From Methylococcaceae bacterium UBA1147 (GTDB lineage: Bacteria > Pseudomonadota > Gammaproteobacteria > Methylococcales > UBA1147): DNA of 20,999 nt. Positions 6,983 through 15,272 of this stretch are shown here, in pieces. The notes under the pieces were generated by a model. The model saw only the letters and a program-made list of their open reading frames with translations. It ran no database searches and was not told the DNA's origin. The translations under genes were made by a program, and so were the position numbers. Numbering within the stretch: position 1 is the stretch's first letter; each line of letters begins with the position of its first letter. The stretch spans positions 28,337 to 49,335 of the forward strand of contig DBZZ01000021.1 in NCBI GenBank assembly GCA_002311315.1, written 5' to 3'.

Positions 6983-7996
6983 ATGATTCCGACGTGGCAG
7001 GCGTTTATCGAAACCCGTAATTTCGAAGGGTCTACCGGACCCACTGTTGACGTCACTTCGAATGCTTCGGAAACCGCCTTAACCCCACTGCCCCGGTACT
7101 CGGTTCTCTCAATAAGCGGCGAGGATTCAACCAACTTTCTACAGGGTCAATCGACCTGTGATATCAAGTCCCTAACGGCTGACCGCGCGACCCCCGGAGC
7201 CATCTGCAACCCCAAGGGCCGGGCGCTGACAAATTTCCTCATGTTCATCCGCAATGGAGCTTTCCACCTGGTCCTGCCGAAGGCTCTGGCATCCCTGGTA
7301 GAAAAGCGGCTTCGGATGTACGTCCTGCGCTCCAGGGTCAAGATCGCGGATGTCACCGACTCTCTCGGTTTTTTCGGGCTCTCTGGCGGCGCCCTGCCCG
7401 AACACCTGCCCCCAGTCGGGGCGCATTCCGACGAAGCGCGCTACCCAGTGATCAACGAAAACAGCACCCAGTGGATCGGCTTCGGGCAGGGTCAGTGGAT
7501 CTTCCTTGGGACGCCGGAAGCGGCGCAACGGCAATGGACTGAACTGGTTGAGCACGGCAGTGGCATTGAAACCCCGCCATCCCGCTGGGACCTTCTGTGC
7601 ATTCTCAACGGCATCCCCACCCTGGACGCTGAAACCAGCGAAACCTTCGTTCCCCAGATGTTCAACCTGGATCTGCTTGGAGGCATCAGCTTCAAAAAAG
7701 GCTGTTATACCGGTCAGGAAATCGTCGCACGCATGCACTACCTCGGGAAACTGAAGCGGAGAATGTACCTTGCAGGCTGTGCCAGCGACAGATTGCCAGG
7801 GCCCGGTGAAAACGTCATGAAGCAAGGACACGAACAGAGTGTCGGACAGATCGTTAAAGCCGAAGTCCTGGGAAGTGGAGACATTCGACTGCTGACCGTG
7901 CTGCAGATCGACCAGTCCGGCTCAAAAAACCTGTATCTCGAGAAGTCCCCAAAGAGCCTCCTCAAAATCCTCAAATCGCCTTATCCCTTCGAATGA
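6983..7996 (+). CDS. ygfZ: Folate-binding protein YgfZ (iron-sulfur cluster maturation/repair)
   Basis: A GcvT-like tetrahydrofolate-dependent protein needed in E. coli for full activity of several iron-sulfur enzymes, including succinate dehydrogenase. The signature KKGCYTGQEIVARMHYLGKLKRR is present, with the key cysteine near residue 241. The N-terminal half shows the GcvT-like FLQGQSTCDIKSL and GRALTNFLMF segments. The frame opens at a TTG (6956), but the ATG at 6983 gives a 337-residue protein of usual length and is preferred; neither has a strong ribosome site. It diverges from the sdh operon across 84 bp, the same neighbour relation ygfZ has with sdhE-ygfX in E. coli. Confidence 0.94.
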   Translation: MIPTWQAFIETRNFEGSTGPTVDVTSNASETALTPLPRYSVLSISGEDSTNFLQGQSTCDIKSLTADRATPGAICNPKGRALTNFLMFIRNGAFHLVLPKALASLVEKRLRMYVLRSRVKIADVTDSLGFFGLSGGALPEHLPPVGAHSDEARYPVINENSTQWIGFGQGQWIFLGTPEAAQRQWTELVEHGSGIETPPSRWDLLCILNGIPTLDAETSETFVPQMFNLDLLGGISFKKGCYTGQEIVARMHYLGKLKRRMYLAGCASDRLPGPGENVMKQGHEQSVGQIVKAEVLGSGDIRLLTVLQIDQSGSKNLYLEKSPKSLLKILKSPYPFE

Positions 7997-8045
7997 ACGG
8001 CAAGCCGCTTAGTAAGCCAAAAGAACGACGAACGATCCGCCGGGT

Positions 8046-9179
8046 TTATTTGCGCGCAGTGGCAACAAGCGGTGACGAAGTCATTGCTTCGGAAGCGGAC
8101 AGGGCAATCCGGCTCAACTCCGGAATCATTGCTTCGAGGCTCTCTGCATCCACCGTATTGATGGTGCCATGGCCGACTTTTCTACCGGGACGAGGTTCCT
8201 TGCCGTAGGCGTGGAAACTAATTGTTTCAAACAATGCCAGTGTTTCCACTCTGTCCGGCAGGTTGCCGATGAAATTGACCATCACCGAGCAGCCTTTGGC
8301 GGCCGTCGAACCCAGCGGCAACCCGGTGATCGCACGGACATGGTTTTCGAACTGGCTGGTTTGACTTCCCTCGATGGTCCAATGGCCCGAATTATGGACC
8401 CGCGGCGCAATTTCATTGGCAAGAAGCCTGCCTTCATGCTCGAATAGTTCCAGGGTCAGCACCCCGACGTAATTCAGGCGATCCAGCAGACGATCGATGT
8501 AACTTTCGGCATCGGCCTGTCTCGGGTCCCCCGGCCGGCATACCGACAGATGCAGAATGCCATTCCGGTGGGTATTTTCCGGAACCGGATAATAGCGGGT
8601 TTCCCCGGACTGCCCCCGCACAGCAATGATGGATATCTCGCGATCGAAAGCGATGTACTGTTCGGCGATCAGCGGTACACCGCCCAAAGCTTCCCATGCA
8701 GTCAGGATATCCTGACGCGCATTGATCCGGTACTGACCCTTGCCATCGTAACCCAGTCTGCGAGTCTTGAGGATCAACGGCATCCCTAGTTCGAAGGCCG
8801 CGCCTTCCAGTTCCGGCAGGCTGTCGACCGGCAGGTAACTCGGCGTGGGGATCCCGAGCTCTGTGAACAGGTTCTTTTCCGCCATCCGGTCCTGGGAAAA
8901 GCCCAGCGCCTCGGGCGGAGGATAAACCGGAAGCTGCTCGGACAATACATGAACACTGGTATCCGGCACGTTCTCGAATTCGAAGGTGACAACGTCGACC
9001 TTTCCGGCCAACTGCCGCAATGCATCCTCGTTATCGTAGGGCGCCTGGATCAGTTCCCCAACATGGCCGGCACAAGCGTCGGCAGAGGGGTCAAGTGTGA
9101 CAAAACGCAGCCCCAGAGAATAGCTCTCCAGCAGCATCATTCGGGCCAGTTGGCCGCCGCCAACGATGCCAACGATCAT
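8046..9179 (-). CDS. purK: N5-carboxyaminoimidazole ribonucleotide synthase
   Basis: An ATP-grasp enzyme that converts AIR, bicarbonate and ATP to N5-CAIR in purine synthesis. 377 residues. The N-terminal nucleotide-fold motif GIVGGGQLARMM (4-15) is followed by VVTFEFENVP, the ATP-grasp segment LILKTRRLGYDGKGQYR, REISIIAVRG, and the metal-site region ELFEHEGRLLANEIAPRVHNSGHWTIEG. The start codon overlaps the purE stop as ATGA, indicating translational coupling. The end faces ygfZ convergently across 49 bp. Confidence 0.97.
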   Translation of the reverse strand: MIVGIVGGGQLARMMLLESYSLGLRFVTLDPSADACAGHVGELIQAPYDNEDALRQLAGKVDVVTFEFENVPDTSVHVLSEQLPVYPPPEALGFSQDRMAEKNLFTELGIPTPSYLPVDSLPELEGAAFELGMPLILKTRRLGYDGKGQYRINARQDILTAWEALGGVPLIAEQYIAFDREISIIAVRGQSGETRYYPVPENTHRNGILHLSVCRPGDPRQADAESYIDRLLDRLNYVGVLTLELFEHEGRLLANEIAPRVHNSGHWTIEGSQTSQFENHVRAITGLPLGSTAAKGCSVMVNFIGNLPDRVETLALFETISFHAYGKEPRPGRKVGHGTINTVDAESLEAMIPELSRIALSASEAMTSSPLVATARK

Positions 9180-9670
9180 GCCTGCGTCCTTGGATCTGGA
9201 CTGACTTCGACGGCCTCCGTTTGTTGCTGACGGAACTGCGTCAACGACTTTTCGTATTCCGGATACTTGTTTGCCAGAATGGAAGCCGCCAGCAGGGCCG
9301 CGTTACTCGCCCCCGCCTTGCCAATCGCGAGTGTTCCTACCGGAACACCGGCGGGCATCTGGACAATCGACAGCAGCGAATCAATCCCGTTTAGCACCCG
9401 AGATTGAACCGGAACGCCCAGCACCGGAAGGGTGGTCTTGGAAGCGATCATCCCGGGAAGATGCGCAGCTCCGCCGGCACCGGCAATGATGACCTCCAGC
9501 CCCCGATCACGGGCACTGTCTGCGTAACTGAACAACTGGTCCGGTGTGCGGTGGGCGGAAACCACACGGACTTCGTACGGGATATTCAGTTGGATCAGTA
9601 ATTCTTCCGTGTGCACCATGGTGTCCCAGTCGGACCTTGACCCCATAATGATTCCCACTTTTGGCGACAT
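9176..9670 (-). CDS. purE: N5-carboxyaminoimidazole ribonucleotide mutase
   Basis: Rearranges N5-CAIR to CAIR, the step after PurK. 164 residues, class I PurE. Substrate-site motifs GSRSDWDTM (10-18), SAHRTPD with catalytic His40 (38-44), and GAGGAAHLPGM (64-74) are intact, followed by LGVPVQSR and SIVQMPAGVPVGTLAIG. A strong ribosome site (CCGGAG, 6 nt before the ATG) supports the start. First gene of a two-gene purE-purK operon. Confidence 0.98.
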   Translation of the reverse strand: MSPKVGIIMGSRSDWDTMVHTEELLIQLNIPYEVRVVSAHRTPDQLFSYADSARDRGLEVIIAGAGGAAHLPGMIASKTTLPVLGVPVQSRVLNGIDSLLSIVQMPAGVPVGTLAIGKAGASNAALLAASILANKYPEYEKSLTQFRQQQTEAVEVSPDPRTQA

Positions 9671-10031
9671 TTATTTCTCCGGAAAGCGTTTTTGTTCAAA
9701 TTCGGCGGCATTGCTGCCTGAAACAGCCGGAAGCCCTCGATTACAAGCTTGCGATTTTACAAGTTTCCCCCGAAGCTTGGCAGTTTACCTCTTTTTAAAA
9801 ACACGGGAAATCAGGCCGCGCTGACAGATCGATGTCCAGAACCGGTCGCGAAACCCGTAGGCCAGCCTGCCAAAAACGTTGCCCTACAGAACTGGAACAC
9901 AAACCGGCCGTGATAGAAAAGACGACGAACTCCGATCCTAGGGAGGAAGAAGCGAAACCGGGTGTCAAAAGCAGATGGACACTTCTGATCGGTAACCCAT
10001 TGACTTTCAATTGCCGGTCTCGGTTGCAAAC
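9671..10031. other. Intergenic stretch between purE and the porin; no supportable intact gene
   Basis: 361 bp that must hold the purE promoter and the 3' end of the porin transcript. The only clear signal is the purE ribosome site at its left end. No convincing terminator hairpin was found behind the porin. A CAAGCTTG palindrome at about 9745 sits roughly 75 nt before purE but does not match the E. coli PurR operator. On the minus strand 9785-9883 is an open tail with coding-like composition that ends in TAA, without its own start codon. Confidence 0.4.
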
Positions 10032-11375
10032 CTAGAAGACCACCTGCGCCCGAGCTATTACAGCGTGGACATAGTCATGCTCGGCGGCTGTGTTGTTTGT
10101 ACCCGGGTCTCTGTCCGAATACACGTAGTTGAAACGGAACATGACGTTCTGATTCGCCCACCAGTTCAAAGCTGCAGTCCAGTTGCGTGCACGCCCGCCA
10201 TCAATGTCTTCATCGGCAAGATCCAGATAACTGAAACGACCCGCGATTTCCCAGGCGCCAATACCACCGCCCCTCCCGACAGGATTGAGCACCTTGACCC
10301 GTTTCCACTGACCCGCTTTCTGCTTCCAGTTCATGTGTTCACCGGTCAGGAAGTATCCAAGCTCTGCGTAAGCCCCGTGGAAACTCAACGACTTCCTACC
10401 CCCCAAGCGTTCAACATTCATGTTGACGTATTCGGCCTGGCCGTGCAGCGGCCCCCAGTAGCCGGCGATTTCAGCATTGGCGCCAAGGATGCTTTTTTCA
10501 TTCATGCTTTTGGCATCAACCCAATAAATCCCGTCCGAATCTTTCCCACCAATGTGCGCTTCGGGGTGATACTTGAATTGCAATAAGATGTCGTCATCAC
10601 CGACTTCATCAACTTCTAGGTCACGATAATGCACCGAGCCACCGACATGGAAGTGCCGTTTCTTTTCGTTGATCGGAGCAACGAGAGCCCTGAATGCGGC
10701 CCCAAAGCTCTGGTTGAACCCACCGTCTTCGTTGATGCCGGCGGCAAAAGCCCCCGCTCGGCCGTACAAAATTTCGTTCGCGTACTGAACCGTCATGCCC
10801 AGACGCCGACGACCCAGATAGGGTGTATCGATGAATGCGTCGGTCTGAGCGCGTTCCTGGAAGGTTTGCCAGTTGGAACTCGCCTCTGACTGGAGGCTCC
10901 ATGGCACCTTTTGATGGCCCATCTTAATAGTCCAGTCCTTGAATCCAGTGTATGCCAACCATCCGTCGGTCAGATCGATCTTGCTGTATTCGGAAAAATC
11001 GATTTCGGCCTTGTATTTCCAGTCCCGGTAGATTTTACCGTAGCCTTTCAGACGTACACGGCGGACTTCCATGCCGTTCCCGTTCGGATTATTCGGAAAG
11101 AAAAAGTTGACGTCAGTCTGGACACGCCCACCAACGCCGAAGTCGAAATCGCCATCCTCGGACTTTATCTGGAAACCCTTGCTTCCGGTCTTAATTCTAT
11201 AGCCGTCAGACGCAGAGGCGCTTTTCTTCAGGCTTTCTATATCGGCCTTGGTCAGGATCCCTTTTTCAAGCAGGATTTGTTCAAGGGTCTTTTCCGCATG
11301 GGCAACAGGCGTCACTACCAAACCGAACGCCACCCATCCGGCGATCACTGCGAACTTGCTAAAGATCTTTTTCAT
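10032..11375 (-). CDS. Phosphate-selective porin of the OprO/OprP type
   Basis: An outer-membrane beta-barrel protein of 447 residues, predicted to pass phosphate or other anions. Residues 1-27 form a signal peptide (positively charged start, hydrophobic core, AHA cleavage site before Glu28). A short helical segment (about 28-55, EQILLEKGILTKADIESLKK) precedes the barrel, as in this family. The Porin_O_P pattern follows: GFQIKSEDGDFDFGVGGRVQTD, EVRRVRLKGYGKIYRDWKYKAEIDFS, WTIKMGHQKVPWSLQ, ERAQTDAF. It ends in Val-Phe, the terminal Phe expected for Bam-dependent insertion. The ribosome site GAGGT lies 6 nt before the ATG. A candidate Pho box lies about 85-102 nt upstream. OprP is phosphate-specific and OprO prefers polyphosphate; the sequence alone does not settle the ion carried here. 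Confidence 0.88.
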   Translation of the reverse strand: MKKIFSKFAVIAGWVAFGLVVTPVAHAEKTLEQILLEKGILTKADIESLKKSASASDGYRIKTGSKGFQIKSEDGDFDFGVGGRVQTDVNFFFPNNPNGNGMEVRRVRLKGYGKIYRDWKYKAEIDFSEYSKIDLTDGWLAYTGFKDWTIKMGHQKVPWSLQSEASSNWQTFQERAQTDAFIDTPYLGRRRLGMTVQYANEILYGRAGAFAAGINEDGGFNQSFGAAFRALVAPINEKKRHFHVGGSVHYRDLEVDEVGDDDILLQFKYHPEAHIGGKDSDGIYWVDAKSMNEKSILGANAEIAGYWGPLHGQAEYVNMNVERLGGRKSLSFHGAYAELGYFLTGEHMNWKQKAGQWKRVKVLNPVGRGGGIGAWEIAGRFSYLDLADEDIDGGRARNWTAALNWWANQNVMFRFNYVYSDRDPGTNNTAAEHDYVHAVIARAQVVF

Positions 11376-11459
11376 CGAATACCTCTAAGTCACAAACCGG
11401 GAAATGCATCAGACAACACCTTCCCATTTTAAAATCGAAGGCAAGGATAGGGTTCCAAT

Positions 11460-11477
11460 GTTACAGTTTCATTACGT
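11460..11477 (-). promoter_or_regulatory. Candidate Pho box (PhoB site) upstream of the porin
   Basis: On the minus strand the 18-mer ACGTAATGAAACTGTAAC fits the two 7-bp direct repeats of the Pho box, 11 bp apart (CTGTCAT-like units), at about 14 of 18 positions; the second repeat, CTGTAAC, differs at only one place. A TATCCT that could act as the -10 element begins about 10 nt downstream, the arrangement usual for PhoB-activated promoters. The site lies in the right orientation before a phosphate-type porin, which strengthens the match. Found by eye; no matrix score was computed. Confidence 0.5.
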
Positions 11478-11748
11478 GCAGATTGCAAACAAAAAAACTG
11501 GTGAACAAACGGACTGGTCCGGCAATCCAGTGACCTGGTCAGCCCATCTAACCCCTGTATTCCTAGAACGGGTACCGGGCTCCGCCATAGGATCGCTAGC
11601 ACTGACGAATACTGAGCAACCCAGGAATGCTTGAATTGACACCGTGATCGGTTGCGAAATGATATCCCCAATGCCAAACGAAACAAGTCTCCAGCCAACC
11701 ATAACCATCGTTGGTGTTCCATCCGCGAATCAGACAAGCCGAAAAACA

Positions 11749-12330
11749 ATGATGCCCCTAGTGGAAAACGACGGACAATTGTTCCTCGAACCCGGTTTCC
11801 TTGCTGCGCCAGAGGCCTTGGCGCTGGTCGATCGGCTCACCCGAGATCTGGCGTGGACGGAAGAATCGATCCGCATCTACGGAAAAACCGTCCGCTCACC
11901 CCGGCTGGTGTGCTGGTACGGGGATCAAGGAGCAATTTATACCTATTCCGGTATCGTGCATCACCCTCTACCCTGGCATCCACTGCTGGCTGATCTGAGA
12001 ACACGGCTAGAAGAAACTACCGGCCAGAGCTTCAACGGTGTCCTGTGCAATCTTTACCGTAACGGCAACGATGCGATGGGCTGGCATGCGGACAGCGAAA
12101 AAGAACTGGGCCCGAGGCCCTGCCTGGCTTCGCTCAGCATCGGCGAAACCCGAGTCTTCAGGGTACATCACAGGAAAAGCGGAAAACGCCATTCCATTGA
12201 CCTTGAAAACGGCAGCCTGATCATCATGCGCGGCGAATTCCAGCGTTATTGGCGCCACAGCGTACCAAGGTCGAAAAAAACAACCCAGCCCCGAATAAAC
12301 CTCTCATTCAGACACATCCAGCACCAATGA
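11749..12330 (+). CDS. AlkB-like 2-oxoglutarate/Fe(II)-dependent dioxygenase
   Basis: A member of the AlkB family, closest in pattern to the ALKBH2/ALKBH3 type that removes alkyl groups from DNA or RNA bases by oxidation. With the start at 11749 it has 193 residues. The metal triad is visible: His113 and Asp115 in GWHADSE, and His170 in RYWRHSVP; the 2-oxoglutarate-binding arginine lies in PRINLSFR near residue 182. Other family blocks are SPRLVCWYGD, NLYRNGNDAMGWH and LASLSIGETRVF. The frame is open upstream to a GTG at 11644, with ATG at 11659 and 11671; these would add non-family sequence. ATG at 11749 or 11752 is preferred but lacks a good ribosome site, so the start is uncertain. Faces isocitrate lyase convergently. 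Confidence 0.9.
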   Translation: MMPLVENDGQLFLEPGFLAAPEALALVDRLTRDLAWTEESIRIYGKTVRSPRLVCWYGDQGAIYTYSGIVHHPLPWHPLLADLRTRLEETTGQSFNGVLCNLYRNGNDAMGWHADSEKELGPRPCLASLSIGETRVFRVHHRKSGKRHSIDLENGSLIIMRGEFQRYWRHSVPRSKKTTQPRINLSFRHIQHQ

Positions 12331-12384
12331 CTGAAGGCACCCGAACAACCGATACGGATTCCGCTGATTTTTCTTTCGCCCAAT

Positions 12385-12415
12385 AAAAAAACCCGGCCCC
12401 GGCCTCTGGGGCCGG
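12385..12415 (-). terminator. Rho-independent terminator of isocitrate lyase
   Basis: On the minus strand a perfect 8-bp GC stem (CCGGCCCC with GGGGCCGG, 12393-12400 and 12408-12415, loop of 7) is followed by seven T residues. It begins 32 nt past the aceA stop. It lies in the convergent gap with the AlkB-like gene, but the T-run suits only the minus strand. Confidence 0.92.
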
Positions 12416-12446
12416 AACCGGGCTTTCGCAGTCAGTCCTTAAGTAA

Positions 12447-13733
12447 TTACTTCGAACCAAACTGCGCTTCTTCGGTGGATCCGGTTAGCGCCGTCACGGA
12501 AGACTGGCCACCCTGAATCACAGTGGTTACATCGTCAAAATAACCCGCACCCACTTCTTGCTGGTGGCTTGCAAAGGTGTACCCGTTCTTCGCTGCTGCG
12601 AATTCCGGCTCTTGAACCTTCTCAACGTAGGCAGTCATACCACGCTCGACGTAGTCACGGGTCAGTTCAAACATGTTGTACCACATGTTGTGAATACCGG
12701 CGAGAGTGATGAACTGGTACTTATAACCCATCGCACCCAGTTCGCGCTGGAATATCGCGATGGTTGCATCGTCGAGATTCTTTTTCCAGTTGAAGGACGG
12801 CGAGCAGTTATAGGCCAACAGCTGTTCCGGGTGTTCCTTGCGGACCGCTTCGGCGAATTTTTTCGCTTCATCCAGATCCGGCACTGCAGTCTCACACCAC
12901 AATAGGTCAGCATATGGCGCATAGGCAATGCCACGTGCGATTGCCTGATCGATCCCGGCATTGGTTCTGAAAAACCCCTCGGGTGTTCTTTCTCCTGTTA
13001 CAAACGGTGCATCGCGCTCGTCACAATCGGAAGTCAGCAAGTCTGCTGCGTTTGCGTCGGTACGCGCAAGAACGATGGTCGGTACCCCCATGGTGTCGGC
13101 TGCCAAACGGGCAGAAACCAGTTTTTGAACGGCTTCCTGGGTCGGAACCAAAACCTTGCCACCCATGTGGCCGCACTTCTTGACCGAAGCCAGTTGGTCT
13201 TCGAAGTGAGCACCCGCCGCACCGGCTTCGATCATGCCTTTCATCAGTTCGAAAGCATTCAGGACGCCGCCAAAACCGGCTTCAGCGTCGGCAACGATCG
13301 GTGCAAAGTAATCGATGTCATCATTACCCTTCGCCCACTGAATCTCGTCAGCGCGTCGGAAGGTATTGTTGATCCGCTTGACCATGGTCGGAACGGAATT
13401 GTAAGCGTACAGCGACTGGTCAGGGTACATGGTTTCCGAGGTGTTGCCGTCAGCGGCAACCTGCCACCCGGAAAGATAGATGGCCTTAATGCCACCCTTG
13501 ACCTGCTGCATAGCCTGCCCAGCGGTGATGGCACCCATGCAGTTAATGTAATCTTCGTTGTTCACCAGATCCCAGAGTTTTTTTGCTCCACGGGTTGCAA
13601 TGGTGTATTCCTCCTGAACAGAACCACGCAAACGAACAACGTCTTCCGCCGTGTAGTCGCGAGTAACGTTAGCCCAACGCGGATTTTCAGCCCAGTCTTT
13701 TTCTACTGCCTTTATCTGTTCTTCTCTCGTCAT
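12447..13733 (-). CDS. aceA: Isocitrate lyase
   Basis: Splits isocitrate into glyoxylate and succinate, the first step of the glyoxylate shunt; the succinate feeds the SDH encoded nearby. 428 residues, similar in length to the E. coli enzyme. The active-site signature KKCGHMGGKVL is at residues 185-195, with the catalytic Cys187. Other conserved segments are YLSGWQVAADGN, PIVADAEAGFGG, HFEDQL, VLARTDANAADLLTSD, YNCSPSFNWKKNL and FITLAGIHNMWYNMFEL. The start at 13733 has AAGGG about 8 nt upstream. A GATAAT in an AT-rich stretch near 13795-13800 is a possible -10. No malate synthase gene is present in the window. Confidence 0.98.
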   Translation of the reverse strand: MTREEQIKAVEKDWAENPRWANVTRDYTAEDVVRLRGSVQEEYTIATRGAKKLWDLVNNEDYINCMGAITAGQAMQQVKGGIKAIYLSGWQVAADGNTSETMYPDQSLYAYNSVPTMVKRINNTFRRADEIQWAKGNDDIDYFAPIVADAEAGFGGVLNAFELMKGMIEAGAAGAHFEDQLASVKKCGHMGGKVLVPTQEAVQKLVSARLAADTMGVPTIVLARTDANAADLLTSDCDERDAPFVTGERTPEGFFRTNAGIDQAIARGIAYAPYADLLWCETAVPDLDEAKKFAEAVRKEHPEQLLAYNCSPSFNWKKNLDDATIAIFQRELGAMGYKYQFITLAGIHNMWYNMFELTRDYVERGMTAYVEKVQEPEFAAAKNGYTFASHQQEVGAGYFDDVTTVIQGGQSSVTALTGSTEEAQFGSK

Positions 13734-14292
13734 TTAACTTAACCCTTGTCAATAAACCGTTGAAATTTTGTAGTGCGAACAAAGTCAGCCGGTTATTATC
13801 TAATAAATTAATACGAAATTCTAGCGCGGAAGGGGTATTGAATACCGGAAGCCGGTATAGGCAAAAACTCAGCCTATGCAAAACTGCCCGGCATCCCGGC
13901 AGAAACGACGATTACCCACAATCCGTTAATGAGTCCGGAGAAAGGGGAAACCACCGACCGCCAAGCGACTCAAGGGTTCGGATCGTTTAGCACGGCAACC
14001 GCGGGAAGAATCAGCCCAACCGGCAACAACAAGGCAAGCCGGAAAGGTAAATCACCTGACGACCTCCGCCTTTTTAAAAAAGAAGCAGGGTAGCCATACA
14101 AAAGCGAAAAGCAATCAACCGGGAACAAATGCGAGGCTGGCGACAAACCTCCTACAGTCGATGCATGGCCTATTGTCGTTCTGCACTTCTACACCTCGGG
14201 GTTGCCCTGCCCTATACGACAGGGAAACACCGTTGATGATCGATTATCCCTGTATGTGACAGGGATTTTTCGTGACCCAGTGGAAAGATCCG
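13734..14292. other. Long intergenic region between isocitrate lyase and the EP-repeat protein
   Basis: 559 bp with no convincing protein gene. The left part is AT-rich and should hold the aceA promoter. The right part holds a plus-strand terminator (14246-14270) and a second hairpin before it. No gene on the plus strand precedes this terminator inside the window, so a non-coding transcript ending at about 14270 is possible; its 5' end cannot be located by eye. Confidence 0.5.
14205..14270 (+). terminator. Orphan plus-strand terminator with attenuator-like alternative pairing
   Basis: The terminator stem ATCCCTGT (14246-14253) pairs with ACAGGGAT (14259-14266) around a 5-nt loop and is followed by a T-run to 14270. 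Upstream, CCCTG (14205-14209) can pair with CAGGG (14220-14224). The first 3' arm, ACAGGGA (14219-14225), is also complementary to the terminator 5' arm TCCCTGT (14247-14253), so the two arrangements exclude each other, as in a transcription attenuator. GACAGGGA is directly repeated 40 nt apart. The hairpin lacks a T-run on the minus strand, so it is unlikely to end the gene at 14293. Confidence 0.65.
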
Positions 14293-14736
<444 letters not shown>

Positions 14737-14939
14737 ATCTGTTCTCCCCCTTTTGTTGATCAATTGTCAGCTGATAACCCAGAATCGTCGCCCGATTCCT
14801 CGCAGCCTTCTTCGCCCTCACCTGCCGCTGATTCTCCGTCCGCTTCAGCTGCTTCAGACTGTGACCTAGGCGCACTGTCGAAAGCCTGGCCTATCTCCGG
14901 TAGCGAACTGCGTAACAAACGACTACCGCGCTCAGAATT

Positions 14940-14950
14940 TATACCAAGTT
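14940..14950 (-). promoter_or_regulatory. Candidate extended -10 promoter upstream of the EP-repeat gene
   Basis: The minus strand carries AACTTGGTATA followed by AATT, an extended -10 of the form TGG-TATAAA, identical over 11 bases to the sdh candidate at 6937-6947. If used, it would leave a leader of about 190 nt before the ATG at 14736. No -35 element is obvious. Confidence 0.35.
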
Positions 14951-15272
14951 AGCCACCTCGATTCACCCCATCAATGCCCTATGGATACGGATGCTATCTT
15001 ATTCATCAGATTATCAATGAACCCCATAATGCAGCAGACAATCCGACGTGACTGAATCGGTTTAGATCGCCCGGATTCGTGATATTGAAACCGGGGCAAG
15101 ACACAACTTATTCAAGCGCACAGTCCAATTGTTAAATATTTTTAACAAAACATCAATTCCCGCTGCCCTGAATTGCCCAGAATCCCGTTATTGGACCCCT
15201 GAATCACGCGAGCCGAGCCGATTCACAATTCTGCTGCAAACCCGGAAACCGGCCAGGGACAAGGGGACCTCC
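14951..15272. other. Non-coding stretch with one inverted repeat
   Basis: About 320 bp without a supportable gene. It is AT-richer than its surroundings near 15110-15160. The only structure seen is the perfect inverted repeat at 15129-15148. It lies downstream of the small membrane protein (15273-15413, minus) and upstream of the EP-repeat gene. Confidence 0.5.
15129..15148. repeat. Perfect inverted repeat TTGTTAAA-N4-TTTAACAA
   Basis: Two 8-bp arms separated by TATT, fully palindromic around the spacer. The size and AT-rich sequence suit a dimeric transcription-factor site as well as a weak hairpin. It lies about 190 nt upstream of the candidate -10 of the EP-repeat gene and about 125 nt past the stop of the small membrane protein, so its target is unclear. 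Confidence 0.6.

Noticed and set aside
9735..9760. CAAGCTTG palindrome upstream of purE as a PurR operator
   Set aside because: It lacks the central CG and flanking bases of the known E. coli PurR consensus; one short palindrome is weak evidence.
11644..11748. Upstream extension of the AlkB-like protein from a GTG
   Set aside because: Adds 35 residues with no resemblance to the family, which normally begins close to the later ATG pair.
11429..11749. 106-codon minus-strand frame between the porin and the AlkB-like gene
   Set aside because: TTG start without a ribosome site, Cys/Trp/Arg-rich composition typical of a chance frame, and it covers the porin promoter and Pho box.
13900..14060. Glycine-riboswitch-like or other riboswitch core in the GGAGAAAGGGG region
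   Set aside because: The conserved core bases and the closing helices could not be assembled, and no suitable downstream gene exists on that strand.
14760..14918. Minus-strand open frame of about 52 codons with a very acidic C-terminus just upstream of the EP-repeat gene
   Set aside because: Only a TTG start without a clear ribosome site, low-complexity Glu/Ser/Gly/Ala composition, and no recognised family; more likely leader sequence.
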